Shown here: one piece after another, positions 50,546-59,643 of the stretch
Layout: every line of letters starts with the position of its first letter
How positions within the stretch are numbered: the stretch's first letter is position 1
Assembly (NCBI RefSeq): GCF_025244745.1
Contig: NZ_CP104213.1
Location: 1,700,001 to 1,764,000, forward strand
DNA: 64,000 bases
Source: Deinococcus rubellus
GTDB lineage: Bacteria > Deinococcota > Deinococci > Deinococcales > Deinococcaceae
Direction of reading: 5' to 3'
Notes under the pieces: model-generated
The model's input: only the letters and a program-made list of their open reading frames with translations
Databases searched by the model: none
Told to the model about the DNA's origin: nothing
Translations under genes and position numbers: made by a program

Positions 50546-51058
50546 ATGCCCAAACGTCCGCTGTCCGTTGTCTGGCCTGCTTTGCTATGCGGCCTGACCC
50601 TGAGCGCCTGCGCGCCCACCCTCAACCTGGGCAACGTGATCGATACTTCCTCTCCCAGTCGGGCTGGACCACTCCTGGTCGGTCAGACCTGGGCCGTCAG
50701 CGGGCAACTCGCCAGTCAGAGTGTCAGTAAAACGCTGTCGGTGCCGCGCCTGGTCGAGGTGCAGAATGGCAAGGGCACCCTTAGCGTGGCCGATCAGGTG
50801 AACGCGGCCCAGGTGCAGAGCGGCGAATACCAGTACACCTCCTATACCAACAGCGACCAGCTCAAGAAGACCCGCTTCGTCTGGAACGTGGCGGCGGCGG
50901 GCGGCGGCGTGGATCAGTACGAGTGCCTGGTGCTGAACAGCGAGAGCCTGCCGCTGACCGGCGTGCTGACCTTGCAGCGTCAGAACGATTCCAATGTTCA
51001 GCGCGGCACCTGCACGGCCACGCCGACTGACCCGCCAACGCCGCCGACCACGCCCTGA
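50546..51058 (+). CDS. Predicted lipoprotein
   Basis: 170 residues from ATG 50546. The signal peptide MPKRPLSVVWPALLCGLTLS leads to lipobox LSAC, so it should be lipid-modified. The mature domain, about 120 residues, is Ser/Gln/Val-rich and looks beta-sheet-like, ending in a Thr/Pro tail. No family is recognised. TATGCT lies 6 nt before the ATG (leaderless), so the longer frame to 50468 is rejected. A terminator follows. Confidence 0.75.
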   Translation: MPKRPLSVVWPALLCGLTLSACAPTLNLGNVIDTSSPSRAGPLLVGQTWAVSGQLASQSVSKTLSVPRLVEVQNGKGTLSVADQVNAAQVQSGEYQYTSYTNSDQLKKTRFVWNVAAAGGGVDQYECLVLNSESLPLTGVLTLQRQNDSNVQRGTCTATPTDPPTPPTTP

Positions 51059-51082
51059 CCTCAGCTCAACCCACCCTCATTG

Positions 51083-51106
51083 CCGGGCCACGCGCCCGGT
51101 TTTTTG
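51083..51106 (+). terminator. Intrinsic terminator after the lipoprotein gene
   Basis: CCGGGC (51083-51088) pairs with GCCCGG (51094-51099) around CACGC, followed by TTTTTT. It is a classic terminator about 25 bp after the lipoprotein stop. Confidence 0.9.
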
Positions 51107-51114
51107 CGGTCAGC

Positions 51115-52302
51115 TCAGACTGAAGGCCACACGAAGCGCTCGTCCCACGCCTCGCCCCGGCGCAGGAAGGGTGCTTTACTGCGCAGACCATATTGATTCA
51201 TGATCCTGTGCCCGCCCTTGACCGCCGCCCGCACGATCAGGCGTGGGTCCAGGTCCGTGTGGATGCGCCGCGCCGCCGCGATCTCGTCAAAAATGTTGAG
51301 CGTCTCGCCGCTCGCCACGCTGTCGGTGCCCAGGGCCACGTCCACGCCCGCCGCCACGAAGTCGGCCCAGCGAAAGGTGCCGCACTGCAAGTTGGCGTTG
51401 CTGCGCGGACAGGTCACGACATTTGCGCCCGCCTGCGCCACCGTGCGAATGTCCTCGTCCGTCACGTTGACCATATGAATCAGGGTGGGCCGGGCGTCCA
51501 GTACGCCGAGTTCAGCCAGATACGACACTGGCGTCAGCCCCGGCGTGGGAGGGCGGCCCAGCACTTCCGGCAAGGTCAGGCCCGGCGAGCTGAACTGAAC
51601 CATCCGGGCAAAGCTCTCGGCCAGTGGTCCCGTGCCGCTTGCAAACAGCTCCAGCTCACTGGGGTGCTCGGCCACGTGGATTTGCAGCGGCAGGTTCTCG
51701 CGCCGGGCGAAGTCGGCCAGTAGGCGGTGCAACCTGCTTGATACGGTGTGCGTCGCATGTGGTGAGAGGCCCAGCCGCATCCCGCCGGGGCGTTCCAGCT
51801 TTCGGAAGCGGGCCACATCCTGAACAACCTGCGCGAAGGTCTGTTCGGCAGTGGTGGGGTTGGGATCAAGCACCTCCCAGTACGCCACGCCGCCCATATC
51901 GGCTTCGCTCAGCAGCCAGTCCATCACTTCCGGCGTGCCCGGCCACACGATGTCGCCCAGGGCCGCCGCGCCGCTGGCCCGCACCTGCGCCAGCCCCTTT
52001 TTCGCGCCCGCCAGTCCACGTGAGAGCCTCCCGGCGATGACCACTTCGGGAATCCACTGGAAGTACGGCAGCGCCTGAAACGCGTAGTCCGACATGTCCA
52101 GATGCGCGTGGGCGTTGACCGGGAGCGGGGCGATCACGTTCACCGTGTGGCGCGGCTCGGCCTGCGGGTACTGGGCACTCAGGGCGTCCAGCTTGCCTGC
52201 GGCGGCAATGGTCTGCCCTCCGATGACAACGGCCCCGTTTCGGATTGGCAGGCCCATGCCGGTGTACAGAATGTCCGCCTGAATCAGTTCCAGCTCGCTC
52301 AT
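51115..52302 (-). CDS. Amidohydrolase family protein (cytosine deaminase/chlorohydrolase-like)
   Basis: 395 residues from ATG 52302, which overlaps the globin stop (TAATG). The metal-dependent hydrolase fold is visible: LPVNAHAHLDMSD (HxH), LGLSPHATHTVSS, QIHVAEHPSE (His) and ALGTDSVASGETLNIF (Asp). It resembles the SsnA/AtzA-type deaminase-hydrolase group, acting on an aminohydrolysable ring or a guanidine-like substrate. Co-transcription with a globin is likely. The substrate is unknown. Confidence 0.88.
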   Translation of the reverse strand: MSELELIQADILYTGMGLPIRNGAVVIGGQTIAAAGKLDALSAQYPQAEPRHTVNVIAPLPVNAHAHLDMSDYAFQALPYFQWIPEVVIAGRLSRGLAGAKKGLAQVRASGAAALGDIVWPGTPEVMDWLLSEADMGGVAYWEVLDPNPTTAEQTFAQVVQDVARFRKLERPGGMRLGLSPHATHTVSSRLHRLLADFARRENLPLQIHVAEHPSELELFASGTGPLAESFARMVQFSSPGLTLPEVLGRPPTPGLTPVSYLAELGVLDARPTLIHMVNVTDEDIRTVAQAGANVVTCPRSNANLQCGTFRWADFVAAGVDVALGTDSVASGETLNIFDEIAAARRIHTDLDPRLIVRAAVKGGHRIMNQYGLRSKAPFLRRGEAWDERFVWPSV

Positions 52303-52712
52303 TATTCCGGCTCCGGGGTGTTGACCATCGCGGCGGCGGTGCGGGTCAGTGCGGCGAAGAGTTCGGCGGCGTCCTCGGGCTTCAGGTCGGGCGTCCGGCG
52401 CATGGCGGCGTTCATGCAACTGAGCCAGGCCCGCGCCCGCGTCGGCGTGATCTCAAATGGCAGGTGCCGCGCCCGCAGCCGGGGCGGGCCGAACTCCTGG
52501 TGGTACAGCGGTGGCCCACCCAGAAGGCCGCTCAGGAAGGCTTCCTGCTTGCGGGCCGTGAGGCTGAGATCGGCGGGGAAAATGGGAATCAGCTCGGGGT
52601 GCTGGGCCACCAGGCCGTAAAAGCGCGTGACCAGATCGTGCAAGGTGGCGGGGCCGATGCGGCTGTAGAGGGTCTCTTCCGGACTGGCGGCGAGGTGAAG
52701 GGGCGCGGTCAT
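52302..52712 (-). CDS. Truncated haemoglobin, group 2 (trHbO-like)
   Basis: A 136-residue globin starting MTAPLHLAASPEETLYSRIG. It has the group-2 signatures LVTRFYGLVAQHPEL, FLSGLLGGPPLYHQEFGPP (the proximal-His region) and LRARHLPFEIT. It binds heme and O2 or NO, and could supply or detoxify gases. TAGCCT lies 6 nt before the ATG (leaderless). It overlaps the amidohydrolase gene, an unusual partnership. Confidence 0.92.
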   Translation of the reverse strand: MTAPLHLAASPEETLYSRIGPATLHDLVTRFYGLVAQHPELIPIFPADLSLTARKQEAFLSGLLGGPPLYHQEFGPPRLRARHLPFEITPTRARAWLSCMNAAMRRTPDLKPEDAAELFAALTRTAAAMVNTPEPE

Positions 52713-52753
52713 GGGCTGAGGCTAGCGCAGGCGGCGGCCTTCATTCATGGCGC

Positions 52754-53539
52754 TCAACTGCTGGCACTCGTATAACTGCCCAGTGCCCGCAACCACAGCA
52801 CGCGGCAGATCACCAGCAAAATGAGCGCCACAAGCGGACTGAACAGGGCCGCCGTGCCCAGCTCGCCGCGCAGCGCCTGGGCCGGAATGGTCGTGATGAA
52901 GGCCACCGGAATTACGAAGGTCAGCACCGGGCGAATCCACAGTGGCAGCGCCTGCAAGGGGTAGCGCCCGGCGCTGAAGACGCCCTGAAACAGCTCGGTG
53001 ACATTCTGGACGTTGACCAGCCAGAAGGCGGTGGTGTTGAGCATGAACCAGATGGCGTAGACCATCGTCATGGCGCTGAGATACAGCACGGCAGCCAGCA
53101 GCGCTCCGCCCAGCGTCACCGTGCCGAGTGCTGCTCCCGCCCAGACGATCAATCCCAGGCCCAGCAGCATGTCGGGCAGCCGCAGTAAATTCAGGTTGCG
53201 GGCCGAGAGCTGAAACTGCGCGTCGACCGGCTTGAGCAGCAAGAAGTCCAGCGTGCCAGTGCGGATGCCCTCCGAGAGCTGGGTCAAGTTGGGCCGCAGC
53301 CAGACGCTGATGACCCCCTCGGTGAGCGTGAAGAAGCCCACCACTATCAAGGCACTTTCCAGGTTCCAGCCGCCCAGTTCCTTGATCTCGGGACGGCTGT
53401 AAAAGAGCAGCACGCCCAGCAGTCCGGTGGCGAGGTTGGCGAAGCTGCTGAGGAGGGCAGCGACAAAATTGGCCCGGTACGCCAGTTGCACGCTCAGGCT
53501 GGCCGAGAGGTAGATGCGCAGGAGGCGGAAGAATCTCAT
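52754..53539 (-). CDS. ABC-2 type transporter permease (DUF990-like), second subunit
   Basis: 261 residues with six membrane helices, starting MRFFRLLRIYLSASLSVQLAYR, an amphipathic N-terminus. Internal features are LSEGIRTGTLDFLLLKPVDAQF and SALIVVGFFTLTEGVIS, typical of DUF990 exporter permeases. It forms an exporter with the second permease at 53787-54605 and the ATPase at 54602-55630, all in one orientation. A 247-bp structured gap separates it from the second permease. Confidence 0.85.
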   Translation of the reverse strand: MRFFRLLRIYLSASLSVQLAYRANFVAALLSSFANLATGLLGVLLFYSRPEIKELGGWNLESALIVVGFFTLTEGVISVWLRPNLTQLSEGIRTGTLDFLLLKPVDAQFQLSARNLNLLRLPDMLLGLGLIVWAGAALGTVTLGGALLAAVLYLSAMTMVYAIWFMLNTTAFWLVNVQNVTELFQGVFSAGRYPLQALPLWIRPVLTFVIPVAFITTIPAQALRGELGTAALFSPLVALILLVICRVLWLRALGSYTSASS

Positions 53540-53652
53540 GCGGGCCTGTGGCGGCTTATAAGAAGAGCATGTTCGCTGCGCTCACCGCTCGTCGCGAACG
53601 GACGCTCATGAGGACGCCACTCCTCAACCCCTCTGGCCGTCTTCTCTCTAAG

Positions 53653-53686
53653 GCGGAAGAAGGGAAACGAGAGTTTCGCTTTCCGC
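53653..53686. repeat. Nested hairpin in the gap between the two permease genes
   Basis: GCGGAA (53653-53658) pairs with TTCCGC (53681-53686), enclosing GAAAC/GTTTC (53664-53668 with 53673-53677) around a GAGA loop. More inverted repeats flank it. The 247-bp gap (53540-53786) breaks an otherwise tight ABC exporter operon and resembles the small intergenic repeats known in Deinococcus genomes. No ORF is supported. Confidence 0.4.
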
Positions 53687-53786
53687 TCCGTCCCTTCAAA
53701 GGGAACGGCACGCGGCGGCGTGAAGGCTGGGGCCTGTAAAGTTTCGCAGGAGAGGGGGTGAGTGAGCAAGGCGGTTGCCGGTCCCC

Positions 53787-54605
53787 TCACGCTCCCACCG
53801 CCCCGTACTTCCTGACCCCTTTGCGCCACATCCAGACCCGCAGCAGTCCCAGACCCACTGTCCAGGTCAGCAAAATGAAGAATCCACGCAGGGCGTCGCT
53901 TAAGGTGGCCTTGCCGGTCAACAGATCGCAGGGGAGACCCAGCATGTAGGGAAACGGCGTGAAGGCGGCCACCTTCTGCACCGCCGCCGGATACAGGCTC
54001 AGCGGGGCCAGCAGTCCGCCCAGCGCGGCGTACAGCACCCAGATGAGCTCCTGAAAGTTCTCGGCGGCCTCGAACCAGAAGGCCAGCAGGCCGATGCAGT
54101 ACTCCATAAAGAAGCGCAGGGTAAAGGCCAGCGGCACCAGCAGCAGGTAGACCAACCAGTGCGAGACCTGAGTCGTGTAGCTGGCTCCAGTCAGCATGGC
54201 AAAAATGACCAGCAGCACGAACATCAGCGGCAGCCGCACGATGCGCTCGGCCCAGTGCCCGACGTAGTGCATCCAGAACGGGTCAATCGGGCGCAGCAGC
54301 TTGGGGGACAAGGTTCCCTGCCGCACGTCGAAACTCAGTTCCCAGGCCACCCACACCACCAGCACCTGCGCCGTGCCCCAGGTGGCGATGAAGTAGGAGG
54401 CAAAATCGCGGGCCGTATAGCCGCCGATCTCGCCGCCCGGCGCGGAAGCGGCCTGCTGCATCCAGATCAGGCCCATGATCAGACTCAGCGTACCCGACAG
54501 CATCCAGATGACGATTTCGGCCCGGTAGACAGTCATGTGGGCAAACTGGGTCGCCATCAAGACTCTGAACTTGCGCCAGGTGTGACGCCAGCTCAGAGGG
54601 GTCAT
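53787..54605 (-). CDS. ABC-2 type transporter permease, first subunit
   Basis: 272 residues with six membrane helices. It starts MTPLSWRHTWRKFRVLMATQ and has LSPKLLRPIDPFWMHYVGHW, the counterpart of the KPVD segment in the partner permease. It overlaps the ATPase gene (ATGA), so the two are coupled. With the second permease it makes a heterodimeric exporter. The substrate is unknown. Confidence 0.85.
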   Translation of the reverse strand: MTPLSWRHTWRKFRVLMATQFAHMTVYRAEIVIWMLSGTLSLIMGLIWMQQAASAPGGEIGGYTARDFASYFIATWGTAQVLVVWVAWELSFDVRQGTLSPKLLRPIDPFWMHYVGHWAERIVRLPLMFVLLVIFAMLTGASYTTQVSHWLVYLLLVPLAFTLRFFMEYCIGLLAFWFEAAENFQELIWVLYAALGGLLAPLSLYPAAVQKVAAFTPFPYMLGLPCDLLTGKATLSDALRGFFILLTWTVGLGLLRVWMWRKGVRKYGAVGA

Positions 54606-55630
54606 GCCAGGGCCTCAACGGGCTCGGGTTTGCGCTCGCTTCGGAACAGTTGCCCGATGACCTGCTCGATTGGCGGGTCTTCCACCGTCAGGTCGGCCAC
54701 CTCAAAATGCGTCAGCAGCGCAGCGGCGCGGGCGCTGACTTCACTTCGGGGCACCGTCAGTTCCACGTCCAGGCCGTCCAGGCGGATCAGTTCGCCGTAT
54801 TCTGAGAGACGGGCGGCGGTGGTCGGCTGCGAGAGTTGCAATTTCACGGTCTTGCGGGCGTCGGGGCCGGAGGTCAGGGCCGAGAGGTCGCCATCAAAGA
54901 CCAGTTCGCCGCCGTCGATCACCAGAATCCGCTGGCACAGGGCCGTCACGTCGGCCATGTAGTGACTCGTCAGCATCACGGTGGCGTTGAAGCGGGCGTT
55001 GTACTCGCGCACGAATTCGCGGATGCGCTCCTGCATGTTCACGTCCAGGCCGATGGTCGGTTCGTCCAGAAAGAGAACCTTGGGGCGGTGCAGCAGCGCG
55101 GCGGCCAGCTCGCACTTCATCCGCTCACCCAGTGAGAGTTTGCGAACCTGCTTGCTGAGAATGCCCGACAGATCCAGCACCTCGTCGAACTCGCGCATGG
55201 TGGCTCTGTACTCGGTATCGCTGATCTCGTAGATCGCCTGATTGACCAGAAAGCTGTCCTGGGCGGGCAAATCCCAGATCAGTTGCTGTTTCTGGCCCAT
55301 GACCAGCGTGATCTGCTTGAGGAAGGCCGTCTCGCGCTTCTGCGGGGTGTGGCCCTGCACCGTCGCCGTGCCGGAGGTCGGGTGCAGCAGCCCTGAGAGC
55401 ATTTTCAAGGTGGTTGTCTTGCCTGCGCCGTTGGGGCCGAGGAAGCCCACCATCTCGCCGCCCGTCAGCTCAAAGCTAATCCCCTTGACCGCCTCCACCG
55501 TGCGCGTTTTGGGCCGCACGAAGGCGCGTAGGCTGCCCAGAAAGCCGGGTTCTTTCTCGGTGACGGTGTACGCTTTGCGGAGATGGTCAGCCCGCACGGT
55601 TACGCTGGGGTCCGAAGAGGGCGTGGGCAT
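54602..55630 (-). CDS. ABC exporter ATP-binding protein
   Basis: A 342-residue ABC ATPase, with Walker A GPNGAGKTT (about residues 70-78), Q-loop near GQKQQLIWD, signature LSLGERMK, and Walker B VLFLDEPTIGLD. The N-terminal HLRKAYTVTEKEPGFLGSLR precedes the fold. The C-terminal domain, about 100 residues, is of the ABC-2 DUF4162-type. TAAGCT lies 9 nt before the ATG. It drives the two DUF990-like permeases downstream. Confidence 0.92.
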   Translation of the reverse strand: MPTPSSDPSVTVRADHLRKAYTVTEKEPGFLGSLRAFVRPKTRTVEAVKGISFELTGGEMVGFLGPNGAGKTTTLKMLSGLLHPTSGTATVQGHTPQKRETAFLKQITLVMGQKQQLIWDLPAQDSFLVNQAIYEISDTEYRATMREFDEVLDLSGILSKQVRKLSLGERMKCELAAALLHRPKVLFLDEPTIGLDVNMQERIREFVREYNARFNATVMLTSHYMADVTALCQRILVIDGGELVFDGDLSALTSGPDARKTVKLQLSQPTTAARLSEYGELIRLDGLDVELTVPRSEVSARAAALLTHFEVADLTVEDPPIEQVIGQLFRSERKPEPVEALA

Positions 55631-55686
55631 GTGCTTGACAGCTTAGCGGGTCGGGCTGGGGTGGGCTGTAGGCGAAATGGCTGAGC

Positions 55687-55777
55687 GGTGCTTCAGGTGC
55701 AAGTTCCGGTTCATGTTCCACGATGTCAGGCGCGTCGCCTTCGGGGTCAGGCGAGGTCAGGAGACGGCTGAAGCACC
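55687..55777. other. Intergenic inverted repeat, 10-bp arms
   Basis: GGTGCTTCAG (55687-55696) and CTGAAGCACC (55768-55777) are perfectly complementary across a 71-nt interior that itself has a GGCG...CGCC pairing near 55729. The 269-bp gap between the ABC and hydrolase genes holds no supported ORF. It may be a small structured RNA or an intergenic repeat. Confidence 0.35.
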
Positions 55778-55899
55778 CGTCCGCGATCCCGCTACTCGCC
55801 GTAATTCAGCGCTGAACTGGTAGTGGGTTCAGTACGGTGGACTGGAATCCTCCCTGATTTTCCTCTGCTGACTGATCACAACATGAGCGACAAGCCGCC

Positions 55900-56655
55900 T
55901 CATTCTCCCAGCAAGAACTCTCCCGTGACCCTGTACAGCATCTCGGTGCTGGGAATGCTCTCAAAAGTGTGTGTGCCGTTCGGAATCGCCACGCAGTCGC
56001 AGCCGAGCGCCTGGGCGTAGCGCCTGCCCATTTCAGGCGGCACCGACGTATCGGCGTCGCCGTGAAAGACCTTCGCCTGCCCCCGGTATTGCCCGGCAGC
56101 CTTGAGCGGGTCCAGGCGCGGCATTTCCAGAAAAAATTCGCGGCCAATCGGCCAGCCGCCCTGATCCAGGATGGCGGGCGGCACATAGCCTCCCGGCAGC
56201 ATCTTCAGCCACAGTTCCGGCAGTGCGGGTGCCCACAGTGCCAACCGGTGCGGCCGCACTTGCGGCGCGGTGAGGGCCGCGACCAGTCCGCCCATCGAGA
56301 AGCCCAGCAGCATGGCGCGTTCCGGGTCGATCTCCGGCAGGTCCTTGAAGTACTCGAATCCTGCGACGGCGTCCTCCACCTCGCGGCTGACGGTCATCTC
56401 GGAAAAGTCGCCTTCCGACTCGCCGCTGCCCCGGAAGTCAAAGCGCAGCGAGGCGACGCCCCGGTCGGCCAGATAGCGCGACAGCAGCGGCAGCAAACGG
56501 TGATCGCCGCCCCGGTTGCCGGTGAAGCCGTGCAAAATGACGACGCCAGGAAAGCCGTGGGCGGGTCTGGGGATGCCGTTGAGATCGGGTTCGGGCAGGT
56601 GAACCATGCCGTAGATGCGCTGGCCGCCGACTTTGAAGGAAGCGAAGGTTTCCAT
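55900..56655 (-). CDS. Alpha/beta hydrolase (esterase/peptidase-like)
   Basis: A 251-residue hydrolase with the oxyanion HGFTGNRGG, nucleophile elbow LLGFSMGGLVAALTA, acid in VFHGDADTSVPP and catalytic His in GTHTFESIPS. RFDFRGSGESEGDFSEMTV is typical of the cinnamoyl-esterase-like group of bacterial hydrolases. TACACT lies 7 nt before the ATG (leaderless). The substrate is unknown. Confidence 0.9.
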   Translation of the reverse strand: METFASFKVGGQRIYGMVHLPEPDLNGIPRPAHGFPGVVILHGFTGNRGGDHRLLPLLSRYLADRGVASLRFDFRGSGESEGDFSEMTVSREVEDAVAGFEYFKDLPEIDPERAMLLGFSMGGLVAALTAPQVRPHRLALWAPALPELWLKMLPGGYVPPAILDQGGWPIGREFFLEMPRLDPLKAAGQYRGQAKVFHGDADTSVPPEMGRRYAQALGCDCVAIPNGTHTFESIPSTEMLYRVTGEFLLGE

Positions 56656-56686
56656 GCCGGGTAGTGTACTGGGCCTCGGGCCGAGG

Positions 56687-57886
56687 TTAGAGACGCTCTG
56701 CCCGCAGCACCTTGAAACCGCTTTCCCGCACCACTTCCTCCACCTTTGCCCAGCCTGTCAGCAGTTTCTCGTAGGGCAGAAAGTCGTTGGCGACGAAGTA
56801 GGCCACGCCGCCAGGGTTCAAGCGCCGCCGGGCCGTGTTCAGAAACTCGGCGGCCACGTCCAGCACGACGCCGCGCCCTACATGAAAGGGTGGGTTGGAC
56901 AGAATCAGGTCAAAGGTGCGCTCGCCCAGATCCGCGTCCACGTCGCTGTGAATCACCTCGCCCATGAGCTGGTTGGCCGCCAGCGTCTGCTCGGCGCTGC
57001 GGACGCTGCTCAAATCGGCGTCGGCCAGGGTCGCCGTGCCGCCGCGCCTGGCCGCCCAGGCCCCGATCAGGCCCGCGCCGCAGCCGAGGTCGAGCACCGT
57101 TTTGCCCGACACGTCCAGATCGTTCAGTGTCCGCAGCAGCAGCGCCGTCGCCCTGTCAGCCTTGCCCGCGCTGAAGACGCCTGGCAGCGCCACCACCTTC
57201 AGGCCCTCGTGTTCGTAGGTTTCGGCTTCCGGCTGGGGCGGGGTCGGGCCGGGGCGGCGCACCAGCCTGGCGACCCGCATGCCGCCGTCGCGGGCGATGG
57301 TCTCGCCGCTGCCGAAGGCTGCGCCTGCTGCCCGCACGTAGCGGTCAAAGCCCTTGTCCCGGTCTCCGGCCAGGTACAGGACGCCGCCCGGCGGGGTGCA
57401 GGCGTGCGCCCAGCTGACCTGGGCCTGGGCGTAGGCGTTGCCCCGGTCTCCGGCCAGAATCAGCGTGACGGTGGGAGCGCGCTCCAGGGGGTCGCCGGGA
57501 ATGACCGCCGCCGACTCGAGCCCAGCCGCTTTCAGCACCGCCAGCGCCGGGGCCGATCCCTCTGCGGCCCGCAGGCCCACGCCCGGCAAGCTGGCAAGCA
57601 GGCCACCCAGTGCCGTCAGGTCCAGCACCTCACCCTTGACCCGCGCTTTCAGCAGGGTTTCGGCCAGGAGTGCCTGGGCGTCGTCGATGCCGGAAGCGCC
57701 GCGCACGCCGGGTTTGGTCAGCGCCTTCAGGCGTGCCAGACGCGGCGGCAGCACAGCGGGAACGACCTTGAAATACAGTTCCTGGGCCTCAGTTGGCGAG
57801 GTGGCGGCGCGGCGCAGTTTGAGTTGCGGTCCGGGTTTGCTGGTTTTGCTTTTGGTTGAAGCTCTGGGTCGGGTCGGGCCGGTCAT
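56687..57886 (-). CDS. rRNA guanine-N2 methyltransferase, RsmC/RlmG-like
   Basis: A 399-residue class I SAM methyltransferase. An N-terminal pseudo-domain (to about residue 220) precedes the catalytic half, with motif I LDLGCGAGLIGAWAARRG and the N2-methyltransferase motif DLILSNPPFHVG. This two-domain layout matches RsmC (m2G1207 of 16S) and RlmG (23S). TACACT lies 6 nt before the ATG (leaderless). A Lys/Pro-rich N-terminus (about 30 residues) precedes the fold. Confidence 0.9.
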   Translation of the reverse strand: MTGPTRPRASTKSKTSKPGPQLKLRRAATSPTEAQELYFKVVPAVLPPRLARLKALTKPGVRGASGIDDAQALLAETLLKARVKGEVLDLTALGGLLASLPGVGLRAAEGSAPALAVLKAAGLESAAVIPGDPLERAPTVTLILAGDRGNAYAQAQVSWAHACTPPGGVLYLAGDRDKGFDRYVRAAGAAFGSGETIARDGGMRVARLVRRPGPTPPQPEAETYEHEGLKVVALPGVFSAGKADRATALLLRTLNDLDVSGKTVLDLGCGAGLIGAWAARRGGTATLADADLSSVRSAEQTLAANQLMGEVIHSDVDADLGERTFDLILSNPPFHVGRGVVLDVAAEFLNTARRRLNPGGVAYFVANDFLPYEKLLTGWAKVEEVVRESGFKVLRAERL

Positions 57887-57933
57887 GGGCCGAGTGTAAG
57901 GGATGCCGGGCGGTGCGGGCTGAGGGTCTTCGC

Positions 57934-58389
57934 TTACAGCCCGAATTCGGAGGGATTGAGCTTGAGGGCGTAGATGATGTCGCGCATGATCATCTGCTCC
58001 TTCTCGTCGAAGTCGCCGTCGGCATTGGCGATCACCACCGCGAGTTGCACCACTGCGCGCGCCTCCTCGGGCTTCTTAGCGGCCTTGCCGATCACCTGAA
58101 TCAGCTCGATCTTGCCGAAATCGAAATCCTGGGTCACCTTGTCGCAGTAGTCGTCGTACTTGCTGCGGAGTTTGCCCACGTCAAATGACTTGAGCTTGTC
58201 GCTGCTGGTGATGAAGGCGGCGGTGCGGCTGCGCTCCTGGGTGTCGATCTTGCCGTCGGCGGCGGCGATCAGAGCGCAGGCGGCCATGCTGGCGTCGGCG
58301 AAGGTGGCGTTGTTGAAGCGGGCAAAGCCTTCCTGCCCGGCGGTCAGGCCCTGGTTGGCAAGTGTCTTGAGCTGATCGAGAAATCCCAT
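57934..58389 (-). CDS. terB: TerB family tellurite resistance protein
   Basis: A 151-residue TerB. The helical core has ASMAACALIAAADGKIDTQE and VVIANADGDFDEKEQMIMRD, the paired acidic (metal-binding) repeats of the TerB fold. It starts MGFLDQLKTLANQGL after AAGGAG. No other ter gene (terZ/D/C) is visible in this window, so it stands alone. A role in stress or phage response is possible. Confidence 0.92.
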   Translation of the reverse strand: MGFLDQLKTLANQGLTAGQEGFARFNNATFADASMAACALIAAADGKIDTQERSRTAAFITSSDKLKSFDVGKLRSKYDDYCDKVTQDFDFGKIELIQVIGKAAKKPEEARAVVQLAVVIANADGDFDEKEQMIMRDIIYALKLNPSEFGL

Positions 58390-58489
58390 CTTGAGTCTCC
58401 TTGTGCGGCGCGGTGAGAAGCGAAACCGGCAAGCGCCTTGGCCCTGCCGGTCTGCATTGTCGCTCAGTCTGAATGAGGAGCTGGGCGGC

Positions 58490-59515
58490 TTAGCGCTCCA
58501 GCTCGGTGCGTGCCCGTTCCCAGTCGCTGACTTTGGTGATCTGGGCCAGATCGTCCTCGCTCAGGGTCAGGTCCACCGTGCCCAGCAGTTCCTGAAGCTG
58601 CGCCACGCTGTTGGCTCCGATGATCGGCGCGGTCATGGCGGGCTGGGCCAGCATCCAGGCCAGCGCCACCTGGGCGGGCTTGGCGGCGTGGGCGTCGGCG
58701 ACGGTCTGCAAGGTTTCGATGATGTCGAAATTCTCATCGGTAAGGCGCTGGGCCGCGCCGCCTGCCCGAACGCTCTCGGGCATCGGCTGGCCCCGGCGGT
58801 ACTTGCCGGTCAGCAGGCCGCCGCCCAGCGGACTCCAGGGAATGACCCCGAGGCCGTACTCCACGGCCACCCGCTGCAATTCGCGCTCGAAGTTGGCCCG
58901 GGTGGGCGAGAGGAGGCTGTATTCCGGCTGAACGCTGACGAACGCTTCCAGCCCCTTGCGGTCGCTCGTCCACAGCGCCTGCATCAGCCGCCAAGCGCTG
59001 AAGTTCGAGCAGCCGATGTAGCGCACGTAGCCACGGCGCACCAGTTCGGTGAAGGCCGAGAGCGTTTCCTCGATGGGGGTCTGCGAATCGATCCAGTGGG
59101 CCTGGTACAGATCGATATGGTCAACTTGCAAGCGTCTCAGACTATCCTCGCAAGCCTTGAGAATCCAGCGGCGGGACAACCCCTCACGCTGGTGTACGCT
59201 GCCGCGCCCCTGATCGTTGTCCATTCCGCCCATCGCGCCGCGCACCTTGGTTGCCACCACGATGTCGTCCCGGTTGCCGCGAGCCTTCATCCAGCGCCCG
59301 ATGATCTCCTCGGAGACGCCGCCGGGATTGCCGGGCGTCCAGGTGGTGTAGATGTCGGCAGTGTCCAGAAAATTGCCGCCCGCCGCGTGGTAGGCGTCCA
59401 TGATCTCGAAGGCAGCGTCCTCGCCCGCGCTCCAGCCGAACTGCATGGTGCCCAGGCCGAGGGGAAAGAGATGCAGGCCGCTGCGGCCCAGTTGACGGTA
59501 GGTGGTCGTGGTCAT
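58490..59515 (-). CDS. Aldo/keto reductase
   Basis: A 341-residue AKR from ATG 59515, preceded by AAGGAGG. It starts [20 protein letters not shown], with catalytic-tetrad segments FLDTADIY (Asp and Tyr), VATKVRG (Lys) and YQAHWID (His), and later [17 protein letters not shown] cofactor loops (read here as [16 protein letters not shown]). It reduces carbonyls with NADPH. A perfect 14-bp palindrome, TGTGAACGTTCACA, lies about 30 bp upstream of its start. Confidence 0.9.
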   Translation of the reverse strand: MTTTTYRQLGRSGLHLFPLGLGTMQFGWSAGEDAAFEIMDAYHAAGGNFLDTADIYTTWTPGNPGGVSEEIIGRWMKARGNRDDIVVATKVRGAMGGMDNDQGRGSVHQREGLSRRWILKACEDSLRRLQVDHIDLYQAHWIDSQTPIEETLSAFTELVRRGYVRYIGCSNFSAWRLMQALWTSDRKGLEAFVSVQPEYSLLSPTRANFERELQRVAVEYGLGVIPWSPLGGGLLTGKYRRGQPMPESVRAGGAAQRLTDENFDIIETLQTVADAHAAKPAQVALAWMLAQPAMTAPIIGANSVAQLQELLGTVDLTLSEDDLAQITKVSDWERARTELER

Positions 59516-59544
59516 GGTGTTGCCTCCTTGAAATAAAACCAGAT

Positions 59545-59558
59545 TGTGAACGTTCACA
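59545..59558. promoter_or_regulatory. Perfect 14-bp palindrome upstream of the aldo/keto reductase
   Basis: TGTGAACGTTCACA is a perfect palindrome with a central CG, 30 bp before the start codon. The form suits a LacI- or TetR-type repressor. It is not a CRP site, because the spacing between TGTGA and TCACA is 4 rather than 6. The nearby IS5 copy starts at 59644, about 85 bp away. Confidence 0.5.
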
Positions 59559-59643
59559 GTGTCGGGGCAACGCTTCCGGCCTTTGGGAAGCTGTGCGGGT
59601 TTGTGGCCGATTGATAAAGGCTGATTCTGAGGCCATCAGTCTA

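Noticed and set aside
59545..59558. CRP-type binding site
   Set aside because: TGTGA and TCACA are separated by 4 bp, not the 6 bp of the CRP consensus.
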